From Streptomyces sedi (GTDB taxonomy: Bacteria > Actinomycetota > Actinomycetes > Streptomycetales > Streptomycetaceae), in NCBI RefSeq assembly GCF_006335015.1, contig NZ_VDGT01000026.1, positions 30,235 to 94,234 on the forward strand: a stretch of DNA of 64,000 bases, given 5' to 3'. This document shows, piece after piece, positions 57,607 through 64,000 of this stretch. The position numbers and the translations under genes were made by a program. The notes under the pieces are model-generated. The model worked only from the letters and a program-made list of their open reading frames with translations, was not told the origin of the DNA and made no database searches. How positions within the stretch are numbered: the first letter of the stretch is position 1; each line of letters opens with the position of its first letter.

Positions 57607-57771
57607 GTGGCTGCCACCGACGTCCGCCCGAAGATCACGCTGGCCTGCGTGGAGTGCAAGGAGCGGAACTACATCACCAGGAAGAACCGGCGTAATGACC
57701 CGGACCGCCTGGAGATGAAGAAGCACTGCCCGCGTTGCAACTCGCACACCGCGCACCGCGAGACCCGCTGA
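57607..57771 (+). CDS. rpmG: 50S ribosomal protein L33 (zinc-ribbon form)
   Basis: A 54-residue ribosomal protein of the large subunit, from the GTG at 57607 behind AAGGAG. The sequence VRPKITLACVECKERNYITR and the cysteine pairs C14/C17 and C41/C44 mark the zinc-binding (C+) paralogue of L33. Its place behind tRNA-Thr and tRNA-Met and before the MaoC pair is the conserved actinomycete order. Confidence 0.97.
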   Translation: MAATDVRPKITLACVECKERNYITRKNRRNDPDRLEMKKHCPRCNSHTAHRETR

Positions 57772-57823
57772 GCGGCGTTTCGCGCTCGGCGTCCGTATCA
57801 CGCGGCACGCGACATCGTTGTGA

Positions 57824-57857
57824 GAAGCCGTCCCCGGTCATCGCCGGGGGCGGCTTC
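57824..57857 (+). terminator. Terminator after rpmG
   Basis: GAAGCCGTCCCCGG (57824-57837) pairs with CCGGGGGCGGCTTC (57844-57857) with one G-U pair and a six-base loop; GCGTCTTTCC follows. Confidence 0.85.
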
Positions 57858-57912
57858 GCGTCTTTCCACGGCCTTGACCACGGCCGTCGTCCCCGGATGT
57901 GAGGAGTCCGCG

Positions 57913-58392
57913 ATGCCTCTCGACCAGTCGTTCGTCGGGCGGAGTTACCCGCCCACCGAGCCGTACGAGGTGGGCCGGGAGAAGATCCGCGAGTTCGCCC
58001 AGGCGATCGGGGACGACAACCCCGCCTACGCGGACCCGGAGGCGGCCAGGGCCCTGGGCCACCCGGACGTGATCGCGCCGCCGACCTTCGTCTTCCTGGT
58101 CAGCTACCGCGCCGCGTTCGAGGTGATCTCCGACCCGAAGCTGGGCCTGGACTACAGCCGGGTGGTGCACAGCGAACAGAAGTTCTCCTATGTCCGGCCG
58201 CTGCGCGCCGGCGACCGGCTCTCGGTCAGCTCGACCATCGAGTCCATCAAGTCCCTGATGGGCAACGACGTGTTGACCGTGCGCGGCGAGTTGCACGACG
58301 AGACGGGCGCCCTGGTGGCGACCGCCCACACCAAGCTGGTGGCCAGGAGCGGCGGCGACGACGCGCCCGCCGGGGAGGGGGAGCAGCGATGA
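57913..58392 (+). CDS. MaoC-like dehydratase, N-terminal type (HadA/HadC-like)
   Basis: A 159-residue hot-dog-fold subunit. MPLDQSFVGRSYPPTEPYEVGREKIREFAQAIGDDNP is the conserved N-terminus in two overlapping blocks, with FSYVRPLRAGDRL later. This subunit lacks the hydratase-2 catalytic motif and partners the next gene product, as HadA or HadC does with HadB, to dehydrate 3-hydroxyacyl thioesters in fatty acid synthesis. The ATG at 57913 follows GAGGAG. It overlaps the second subunit gene by four bases. Confidence 0.9.
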   Translation: MPLDQSFVGRSYPPTEPYEVGREKIREFAQAIGDDNPAYADPEAARALGHPDVIAPPTFVFLVSYRAAFEVISDPKLGLDYSRVVHSEQKFSYVRPLRAGDRLSVSSTIESIKSLMGNDVLTVRGELHDETGALVATAHTKLVARSGGDDAPAGEGEQR

Positions 58393-58844
58393 CCCAGGAG
58401 GCCGCGCGCCGTGTCGCGTACGCCGACGTCGAGGTCGGCACCGAGCTGCCCTCCAGGACCTTTCCCGTGGACCGCGCCACGCTGGTGCGGTACGCGGGCG
58501 CCTCGCTCGACTTCAACCCGATCCACTGGAACGAGCGCTTCGCCGTCGAGGTCGGGCTGCCGAACGTGATCGCCCACGGGATGTTCACGATGGCCCAGGC
58601 CGGCCGCGTGGTCACCGACTGGGCGGGCGACCCGGGCGCGGTGCTGGAGTACGGGGTGCGCTTCACCAAGCCGGTCGTCGTCCCGGACGTCCCGGAGGGC
58701 GAGGTCGCGGCGGAGATCACCGTCGGCGGCAAGGTCGCCGTCAAGCTGGACGACGAACAGCGCACCGTTCGGGTGGATCTGACGGCGGTCAGCGCCGAGC
58801 AGAAGGTGCTGGGCATGGCCCGCGCCGTGGTCCGCCTGGGCTGA
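58389..58844 (+). CDS. MaoC-like dehydratase, catalytic subunit (HadB-like)
   Basis: A 151-residue hot-dog-fold protein with the R-specific hydratase motif YAGASLDFNPIHWNERFA, in which the aspartate and histidine of D-x5-H are catalytic, and NVIAHGMFTMAQAGR. It forms a heterodimer with the preceding gene product. The ATG overlaps its stop (ATGA). In mycobacteria the equivalent pair acts in FAS-II; in Streptomyces the role is presumably in type II fatty acid synthesis. Confidence 0.93.
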   Translation: MTQEAARRVAYADVEVGTELPSRTFPVDRATLVRYAGASLDFNPIHWNERFAVEVGLPNVIAHGMFTMAQAGRVVTDWAGDPGAVLEYGVRFTKPVVVPDVPEGEVAAEITVGGKVAVKLDDEQRTVRVDLTAVSAEQKVLGMARAVVRLG

Positions 58845-58916
58845 ACGCCCCGCCCCCGGCCGGGATGTGGACGTCCCGGCCGGGGCGGGCAACGAGTCGA
58901 TCACCTGGAGCGAGCC

Positions 58917-59219
58917 GTGGCGCGACTCGACGAGCTGGTGGCGGCCTACCCGTGGCTGGCCCGCCTCCCGGCGGACGCCCTCCGCCGGCTGGACACCGAG
59001 GAACTCGCCGACCCCCACCCCGTGGCGCTGGCGCTGGGGCCGACGGTGGTCGCCTACCGCCGGGGCGCCGTGGCCCGCCCCGGGCGGGTGTCCCTCTGCT
59101 CCCTCCTTGGCGCGGCCCCGCTCGGGCCCCGGAGGCTGGCGGAGCTGGCCGAGGCGGAACGGCGGACGCCCGGGATCGTCCTGGTCGAGTACGTGGAGTA
59201 CGAGGAGCGTGCCGGGTAG
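58917..59219 (+). CDS. Small hypothetical protein
   Basis: A 100-residue protein from the GTG at 58917 behind TGGAG. It reads VARLDELVAAYPWLARLPAD at the start and ends GIVLVEYVEYEERAG. It has no membrane span or signal peptide, and no family is recognised. It lies 72 bases behind the dehydratase pair and could be part of that transcript. The composition is consistent with real coding. Confidence 0.55.
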   Translation: MARLDELVAAYPWLARLPADALRRLDTEELADPHPVALALGPTVVAYRRGAVARPGRVSLCSLLGAAPLGPRRLAELAEAERRTPGIVLVEYVEYEERAG

Positions 59220-59235
59220 CTCCGCCGGCCGGGGG

Positions 59236-59264
59236 TTGACACATTAGTGATCGACCAATAACTT
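59236..59264 (+). promoter_or_regulatory. Promoter and operator of the TetR gene, leaderless start
   Basis: TTGACA (59236-59241), 17 bases, then TAACTT (59259-59264) form a good sigma-70-type promoter. The start ATG at 59271 is seven bases after the -10, where transcription should begin, so the mRNA is probably leaderless. The near-palindrome TTAGTGATCGACCAATAA (59244-59261) fills the spacer and recurs inverted at 59927. Confidence 0.8.
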
Positions 59265-59270
59265 TCTCGT

Positions 59271-59867
59271 ATGGCACGGGAGAGCGGCCGGATGTCGGCC
59301 GAGGAGAGGCGCGAGAGCGTGATCCGCGCGGCGGTGGTCGAGTTCGGCCGCGCCGGGTACGTGGGCACGACGACCGCGTCCATCGCCAGGCGGGTGGGGG
59401 TCTCCCAGCCGTATCTCTTCCGGCTCTTCCCGGACAAGCGGGCGATCTTCCTGGCCGCCGCGCGCCACTCCATCGAGCGGTTGCGGCGGCAGTTCGAGGA
59501 GGCCACCGAGGGGTTGGGGCCCCAGGAGGCCCACGACGCCATGTGCAGGGCGTACTTCCCGATGATCTCCGACCGCAGCGACCTGCTCTTCCAGATGCAG
59601 ATGTATGTCGCGGTCAGCGCGCGGGAGGCGGAGGGGGACGAGGAGTTCGCCTCCGAGATCCGCGCCCTGTGGGCGGAGATGTGGGACGGCATACAGGGTC
59701 GCCTGGGCGGTGACCCCGTCCTCACCAGGGACTTCTTCGGCATAGGCATGTTGATCAACGTGACCCTCTCCATGGGCTTCCCCGAGGGGCACCGGGTCTG
59801 GGACACGTTGAACGTCTTCGACTACTTCTCCGGCGCCGAGGGCGACGGGTCCGGGGCCGCCGGCTGA
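59271..59867 (+). CDS. TetR-family repressor of the adjacent MFS exporter
   Basis: A 198-residue TetR regulator. The helix-turn-helix is ERRESVIRAAVVEFGRAGYV to RVGVSQPYLFRLFPDKRAIFLAA (about 12-56). The C-terminal domain ends in a glycine-rich tail. It has no ribosome site; its ATG coincides with the predicted transcription start. The operator before it matches, in inverted orientation, the one before the MFS gene, which points to control of both genes. Confidence 0.92.
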   Translation: MARESGRMSAEERRESVIRAAVVEFGRAGYVGTTTASIARRVGVSQPYLFRLFPDKRAIFLAAARHSIERLRRQFEEATEGLGPQEAHDAMCRAYFPMISDRSDLLFQMQMYVAVSAREAEGDEEFASEIRALWAEMWDGIQGRLGGDPVLTRDFFGIGMLINVTLSMGFPEGHRVWDTLNVFDYFSGAEGDGSGAAG

Positions 59868-59926
59868 CCCGGCTGGCCCGGGGGAGAGATCCGCGCGGGA
59901 GTAGGGCACACGTGTGTCCTCGAAAC

Positions 59927-59944
59927 TTATTGACCGATCACTAA
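59927..59944. promoter_or_regulatory. TetR operator before the MFS gene
   Basis: TTATTGACCGATCACTAA is the inverted form of the site at 59244 with one change (its complement reads TTAGTGATCGGTCAATAA). It lies 21 bases before the MFS start. Confidence 0.8.
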
Positions 59945-59965
59945 TCTTCCGACTCGGAGGGGATC

Positions 59966-61438
59966 ATGGCGCACGACAGCGCGCGGGAAGCGGAGCGGAA
60001 GAGGCCACCGGGAGCGGGGGGCGGCGGCAGCGTCGTGTGGACGCTGCTGGTCGTGGGCGCCGCCACCTTCATGGCCGCGCTGGACAACCTGGTCGTCACC
60101 ACCGCGCTGCCGGTGCTCAGGGACGACCTCGGCGGGAAGCTCTCCGACCTGGAGTGGATCGTCAACGGCTACACCCTGCCGTTCGCCTGCCTGCTGCTGC
60201 TGGGTGCCGCGCTGGGCGACCGCTTCGGGCGCAGGCGGGTCTTCGTCGTCGGCGTCGCGCTCTTCACCGCCGCCTCGGCGGGCGCCGCGCTCGCCGGATC
60301 GACGGACCAGCTGATCGCGGCCCGCGCCTTCCAGGGCGCCGGCGCGGCCATCCTGATGCCGCTCAGCCTCACCCTGATCTCGGCCGCGGTCCCCAAGGAG
60401 CGCCGCGGCGCGGCGTTCGGCATCTGGGGCGCGGTCAACGGCCTGGCGGTGGCCGCGGGCCCGCTGGTAGGCGGCGCCATCACCGAGCACCTCACCTGGC
60501 AGTGGATCTTCTGGCTGAACGTCCCGATCGGCCTCGCCCTGATCCCGCTGGCCCACCGCCGGCTCGCCGAGAGCAGGGGCGGCGACGGCCGGCTCGACCT
60601 GCTGGGCACGGCCCTGGTAAGCGGCGGCCTCCTCGGGGTCGTGCTCTCCCTGGTCCGCGGCCACGAGCACGGCTGGACCTCGGGCCCGGTGCTGGCCGGC
60701 TTCGTTCTCGGCGGGCTGCTGCTGGTCGCCTTCGTCCGCTGGGAGACGCACACCGCCACCCCGATGCTGCCGATGCGCCTCTTCCGCTCCCGCGCCTTCA
60801 GCGCGGTCAACGCGGCGAGTCTGCTGATGTTCGCCGGCATGTTCGGCTCGATCTTCCTGCTGACCCAGTTCCTTCAGCTGGTCCAGGGATACTCGCCCAC
60901 CGAGGCCGGGCTGCGGATGCTGCCGTGGACGGGGATGACCCTGCTGGTCGCGCCGCTGGCCGGTGCCCTCACCGACCGGATAGGCGGGCGCACGGTCGTC
61001 GCCACCGGCATGACGCTGATGGCCGTCGGCCTCGGCTGGCTCGCCGTCCTGGCCGAGCCGGGCGTGAGCTATGTCTCCCAGATACCGGCGTTCGCCCTCA
61101 GCGGCGCGGGGATGGCCATGTTCTTCGCGCCCGCCGGCGCGATGGTCCTCGGCTCGGTCCGCCCCCACGAGGAGGGCATCGCCTCCGGGGTGAACAACGC
61201 GCTCCGCGAGGTCGGCGGCGCCCTCGGAGTCGCCGTGCTCGCCTCGGTCTTCGCCAGCCGGGGCGGCTACGAGACGCACCAGGTGTTCACCGAAGGGCTC
61301 GTTCCCGCGCTCTGGGTCGGCACCGTCCTGCTGCTCGCCGCGGCGGCCCTGGTGCTGCTCGTTCCCCGCCGCGACGCGGGGCGCCCGTCGGCGCCCGCCG
61401 AGCCGGAGGCACCCGAGCCGGTCGGCGTGGCCGCCTGA
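59966..61438 (+). CDS. DHA2-type MFS exporter (14-span)
   Basis: A 490-residue drug-type exporter of the major facilitator superfamily. Motif D1-like DNLVVTTALPVLRDDL lies at the first span, motif A GDRFGRRRVFVVG after the second, and motif C in WGAVNGLAVAAGPLVGG. The ATG follows CGGAGGGG. It is regulated with the TetR gene upstream through the paired operators. The substrate is unknown; the placement between fatty-acid dehydratase genes and murB seems to be insertion into a core block rather than functional linkage. Confidence 0.92.
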   Translation: MAHDSAREAERKRPPGAGGGGSVVWTLLVVGAATFMAALDNLVVTTALPVLRDDLGGKLSDLEWIVNGYTLPFACLLLLGAALGDRFGRRRVFVVGVALFTAASAGAALAGSTDQLIAARAFQGAGAAILMPLSLTLISAAVPKERRGAAFGIWGAVNGLAVAAGPLVGGAITEHLTWQWIFWLNVPIGLALIPLAHRRLAESRGGDGRLDLLGTALVSGGLLGVVLSLVRGHEHGWTSGPVLAGFVLGGLLLVAFVRWETHTATPMLPMRLFRSRAFSAVNAASLLMFAGMFGSIFLLTQFLQLVQGYSPTEAGLRMLPWTGMTLLVAPLAGALTDRIGGRTVVATGMTLMAVGLGWLAVLAEPGVSYVSQIPAFALSGAGMAMFFAPAGAMVLGSVRPHEEGIASGVNNALREVGGALGVAVLASVFASRGGYETHQVFTEGLVPALWVGTVLLLAAAALVLLVPRRDAGRPSAPAEPEAPEPVGVAA

Positions 61439-61449
61439 CGGCGGGCGGA

Positions 61450-61486
61450 CCGTCCGTGGCCGGTGGAGGCGGCCGGTCACGGACGG
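61450..61486 (+). terminator. Terminator after the MFS gene
   Basis: CCGTCCGTGGCCGG (61450-61463) pairs with CCGGTCACGGACGG (61473-61486) with one mismatch, nine-base loop, 12 bases after the stop. Confidence 0.75.
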
Positions 61487-61508
61487 GACGGTCTCGTATG
61501 GTGGCGGG

Positions 61509-62564
61509 GTGCTGGAGACTTCTGACGCCCCGCTGGCGCCGCTGACCACCCTCCGCCTCGGCGGGCCGGCCGACCGGTTGTTGACCGCGACCACCGACGA
61601 GGAGATCGTCGAGGCCGTTCGCCGGGCCGACACCGAGCGCCGGCCGCTGCTGCTGATCGGCGGCGGCAGCAATCTGGTCGTCGCCGACGGCGGCTTCCGG
61701 GGTACCGCGCTGCGCATCGCCACCACCGGGGTCCGACTGGACGGCACCCGACTGGAGTTGGCCGCCGGGGAGAACTGGTCGGCGGCCGTCGCCCGCACTG
61801 TGGAGGCCGGCCTGGCCGGCGTCGAGTGCCTGGCCGGCATCCCCGGCTCCGCCGGCGCCACCCCGATCCAGAACGTGGGCGCCTACGGGCAGGAGGTTTC
61901 CTCGGTGATCACCGAGGTCGTCGCCTACGACCGCGAGACCGACCAGACCGTGACGCTCACCGGCGAGCAGTGCGGCTTCGCCTACCGCCACAGCCGCTTC
62001 AAGGCGGAGCCGCACCGCTTCGTCGTGCTGCGCGTCCGCTGCGAGCTGGAGGACGCCGGCGGCCTCTCGGCCCCCGTCCGCTACGCCGAGACCGCCAGGC
62101 TGCTCGGCGTCGAACCAGGCGGCAGGGTGCCGCTGGCCAACGCCAGGGAGGCCGTGCTCAAGCTGCGCACCGGCAAGGGCATGGTGCTGGACCCGGAGGA
62201 CCACGACACCTGGTCGGCCGGCTCCTTCTTCACCAACCCGGTGCTGGACGCCGAGGCCTTCGCCGCCTTCCGCCGCCGCGCGGCCGAGCGGCTCGGGCCG
62301 GAGGCGGAGCCGCCCGCCTACCCGGCCCCCGACGGCCGGACCAAGACCTCGGCCGCCTGGCTGATCGACCGCGCCGGCTTCACCAAGGGCTACGGCACCG
62401 GCCCCGCCCGCATCTCGGGCAAGCACACCCTGGCCCTCACCAACCGGGGCGAGGCCACGACGGCCGACCTGCTCGGGCTCGCCCGCGAGGTCCGCGACGG
62501 CGTCCAGGCCGCGTTCGGCGTCACCCTGGTCAACGAACCGGTCCTGGTCGGCACGTCTCTCTGA
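61509..62564 (+). CDS. murB: UDP-N-acetylenolpyruvoylglucosamine reductase
   Basis: A 351-residue cytosolic flavoenzyme that reduces UDP-GlcNAc-enolpyruvate to UDP-MurNAc with NADPH, the second committed step of peptidoglycan synthesis. The FAD-binding segment is LLLIGGGSNLVVAD, substrate loops are GIPGSAGATPIQNVGAYGQE and FAYRHSRFK, catalytic serine S239 is in SAGSFFTNP, and the glutamate E343 in VNEPVLVG. Start is the GTG at 61509. The length of about 350 residues is usual for actinomycetes. It is a single gene, outside any mur cluster, as in other streptomycetes. Confidence 0.96.
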   Translation: MLETSDAPLAPLTTLRLGGPADRLLTATTDEEIVEAVRRADTERRPLLLIGGGSNLVVADGGFRGTALRIATTGVRLDGTRLELAAGENWSAAVARTVEAGLAGVECLAGIPGSAGATPIQNVGAYGQEVSSVITEVVAYDRETDQTVTLTGEQCGFAYRHSRFKAEPHRFVVLRVRCELEDAGGLSAPVRYAETARLLGVEPGGRVPLANAREAVLKLRTGKGMVLDPEDHDTWSAGSFFTNPVLDAEAFAAFRRRAAERLGPEAEPPAYPAPDGRTKTSAAWLIDRAGFTKGYGTGPARISGKHTLALTNRGEATTADLLGLAREVRDGVQAAFGVTLVNEPVLVGTSL

Positions 62565-62685
62565 CCTGCGGTGCCTTTGGGGAGCGGCTCCTCGTGTGCC
62601 TGGCTCGCGTGGGTTGCCGTCCTCGGCTCGGCGTGTGGTCGCTCGCGCGGTTCCCCGCGCCCCTTCACCGCCGGTGGGCGGTTCT

Positions 62686-62766
62686 GGGGGCGCGGGGAAC
62701 TGCGCGGTGCATCCGTGGCGGGCCGTAGGCGACTACGGTGCCGCACCGGCCAGGTGGGTTGTCGCC
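62686..62766. repeat. Further copy of the dispersed GGGGCGCGGGGAACTGCGC repeat
   Basis: The unit found at 54916 and 55084 recurs here between murB and the deaminase gene, from GGGGGCGCGGGG to CCAGGTGGGTTGTCGCC, with only a few changes. A partial inverted copy (GCGCGGTTCCCCGCGCCCC, 62645-62663) precedes it, so the two can form a hairpin, perhaps a terminator for the convergent genes. Confidence 0.85.
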
Positions 62767-62784
62767 TCGGCACCCCCGGCAGGG

Positions 62785-63804
62785 TCACCCCGCCAGCCAC
62801 GCGTCGATCTCGACCATGCACTTGTCCCGCACATCCTCCGGCGCCGCCGAGGCGCGCAGGGACTGGCGGGCCAGTTCGGCCAGTTCGTGGTCGGTGAACG
62901 CGTGGTGCAGACGGGCGATCTCGTACTGCGCGGCCAGCCGCGAGCCGAAGAGCAGCGGATCGTCGGCGCCCAACGCCATCGGCACCCCCGCGTCCCACAG
63001 CTTCCGCAGCGGAACGTCCTCCGGGCGTTCGTACACCCCCAGCGCCACGTTGGACGCCGGGCAGACCTCGCAGGCCACCCCCGCCTCGGCGAGGCGGGTC
63101 AGCACGGCCGGGTCCTCCACCGCCCGCACCCCGTGCCCCACCCGGGCCGCGCCCAGGTCGGTGAGGCAGTCCCGCACGCTCACGGGCCCGGCCAGCTCGC
63201 CGCCGTGTGGGGCGGCCAGCAGCCCGCCCTCCCGGGCGATCGCGAAGGCGCGGTCGAAGTCCCGGGCGAAACCGCGACGTTCGTCGTTGGACAGCCCGAA
63301 CCCGACGACGCCCTGGTCCCGGTAGCGCACCGCGAGCCGTGCCAGGGTGCGCGCGTCCAGCGGGTGCTTCATCCGGTTCGCCGCGACCAGCACCCGCATC
63401 CCCAGGCCGGTCTCCCGCGAGGTGGTGCGCACCGCGTCCAGGATGATCTCCAACGCGGGGATCAGCCCGCCGAGTCGCGGCGCGTAGGAGGTCGGGTCGA
63501 CCTGGATCTCCAGCCAGCGCGAGCCGTCCCGCACGTCCTCCTCGGCCGCCTCGCGCACCAGCCGTTGGATGTCCTCCGGCTCCCGCAGGCACGACCTGGC
63601 CAGGTCGTAGAGGCGTTGGAAGCGGAACCAGCCCCGCTCGTCGGTGGCCCGCAGGCTCGGCGGCTCCCCGCCGCGCAGCGCCTCCGGCAGGTGGACGCCG
63701 TACTTGTCGGCCAGTTCCAGCAGGGTCGCGGGCCGCATCGACCCCGTGAAGTGCAGGTGCAGATGCGCCTTCGGGAGGGACTTCAGATCACGAACACGAG
63801 CCAT
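62785..63804 (-). CDS. Adenosine deaminase-type enzyme
   Basis: A 339-residue metal-dependent deaminase of the adenosine/AMP deaminase family. The first metal motif HLHLHFTGS begins at H14, the third histidine is in AAPHGGE, the proton-shuttle histidine in VGHGVRA, and the metal aspartate in LGADDPLLF, so the active site is complete. It converts adenosine (or a close analogue) to inosine in purine salvage. Other members deaminate aminodeoxyfutalosine in menaquinone synthesis; I cannot exclude that from motifs. The neighbourhood (murB, aminotransferase) matches the streptomycete gene annotated as adenosine deaminase. Confidence 0.92.
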   Translation of the reverse strand: MARVRDLKSLPKAHLHLHFTGSMRPATLLELADKYGVHLPEALRGGEPPSLRATDERGWFRFQRLYDLARSCLREPEDIQRLVREAAEEDVRDGSRWLEIQVDPTSYAPRLGGLIPALEIILDAVRTTSRETGLGMRVLVAANRMKHPLDARTLARLAVRYRDQGVVGFGLSNDERRGFARDFDRAFAIAREGGLLAAPHGGELAGPVSVRDCLTDLGAARVGHGVRAVEDPAVLTRLAEAGVACEVCPASNVALGVYERPEDVPLRKLWDAGVPMALGADDPLLFGSRLAAQYEIARLHHAFTDHELAELARQSLRASAAPEDVRDKCMVEIDAWLAG

Positions 63805-63868
63805 CCCAGGATCTTGCCGTACCAGGCCGGTGCGCCCAAACCCGGTCGCCGCGCCGGTCCACCCGGCG

Positions 63869-63902
63869 GGGGTCGACCCGAACCCGCGTTCGGGTCGACC
63901 CC
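63869..63902 (-). terminator. Terminator of the aminotransferase gene, 15-bp perfect stem
   Basis: GGGGTCGACCCGAAC (63869-63883) pairs perfectly with 63888-63902 around the loop CCGC. It lies 18 bases downstream of the aminotransferase stop. Confidence 0.9.
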
Positions 63903-63920
63903 GGTGTCGCCGCCGACGCC

Positions 63921-64000
63921 TCAGCGGGCCTCGGCCAGCAGCTTCTGGATGCGGGAGACGCCCTCGACCAGGTCGTCGTCGCCCAGCGCGTAGGAGAACC
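63921..64000 (-). CDS. Pyridoxal-phosphate aminotransferase, C-terminal end (partial)
   Basis: The last 25 or so codons of a minus-strand gene that continues past the window edge: FSYALGDDDLVEGVSRIQKLL and a final AEAR. This is the end of the aspartate/aminotransferase class I protein that follows the adenosine deaminase gene in Streptomyces and precedes secE-nusG. The identity rests on this short tail and on gene order, so the exact substrate is inferred. Confidence 0.75.
   Translation of the reverse strand, partial: FSYALGDDDLVEGVSRIQKLLAEAR

Overview
The window looks like a piece of a Streptomyces chromosome, or that of a very close relative. Base composition is well above 70 percent G+C almost throughout. 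Starts are often GTG, and gene pairs frequently overlap as ATGA or GTGA. The right end carries a typical actinomycete core block: tRNA-Thr(GGT), tRNA-Met(CAT), rpmG, two MaoC-type dehydratase genes, murB, an adenosine-deaminase-type gene and the end of an aminotransferase gene. No PKS, NRPS or other obvious antibiotic cluster is present.

Bases 1-3,530 are a graveyard of mobile and defence DNA. They hold degenerate CRISPR repeats with a 61-base register, a second pair of repeats in the opposite orientation, a frameshifted remnant of a cas3 HD-nuclease domain, and the C-terminal tip of an Rhs-type polymorphic toxin. Two paralogous small genes, probably immunity genes, follow the toxin; a transposase scrap lies between them. 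The 3' half of a tRNA-Tyr gene, a shorter second copy of its end and an integrase C-terminus are the marks of an old integrated element.

Bases 3,700-31,000 are accessory chromosome: an ABC transporter operon, a NarL-type two-component pair, two paralogous penicillin-recognising-fold serine hydrolases, a PaaX-type regulator, a secreted CE1-type esterase, an acyl-CoA ligase, and a secreted GH30 xylanase behind a perfect CebR-type operator. They also hold a TetR / MFS efflux / carotenoid oxygenase operon with matching operators, further TetR-controlled genes, and a fatty-acid-hydroxylase / lysoplasmalogenase pair that may act on ether lipids.

Bases 31,000-46,000 are mostly transport and signalling: a secreted tripeptidyl-aminopeptidase-like hydrolase, an OmpR-type two-component pair, a lipoprotein alpha/beta hydrolase, an MMPL exporter with its TetR, an ABC exporter / histidine kinase / NarL regulator operon with a perfect 20-bp palindrome upstream, and a DHA2 MFS transporter.

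Bases 45,800-54,730 are the most coherent accessory system, a probable sialic-acid scavenging locus. A GntR regulator diverges from a five-gene, fully overlapping operon: binding protein, permease, fused permease-ATPase, ATPase and N-acetylneuraminate-lyase-like aldolase. A secreted sialidase gene converges on it across a 19-bp terminator hairpin. The operon and the sialidase share the same unusual operator, three ACGT boxes spaced every seven bases. The region from 54,760 to 55,230 is filled by a dispersed Streptomyces-type repeat that recurs at 62,686. Apart from a TetR/MFS efflux pair at 59,271-61,438, which has a leaderless-looking promoter, the rest is core genome.
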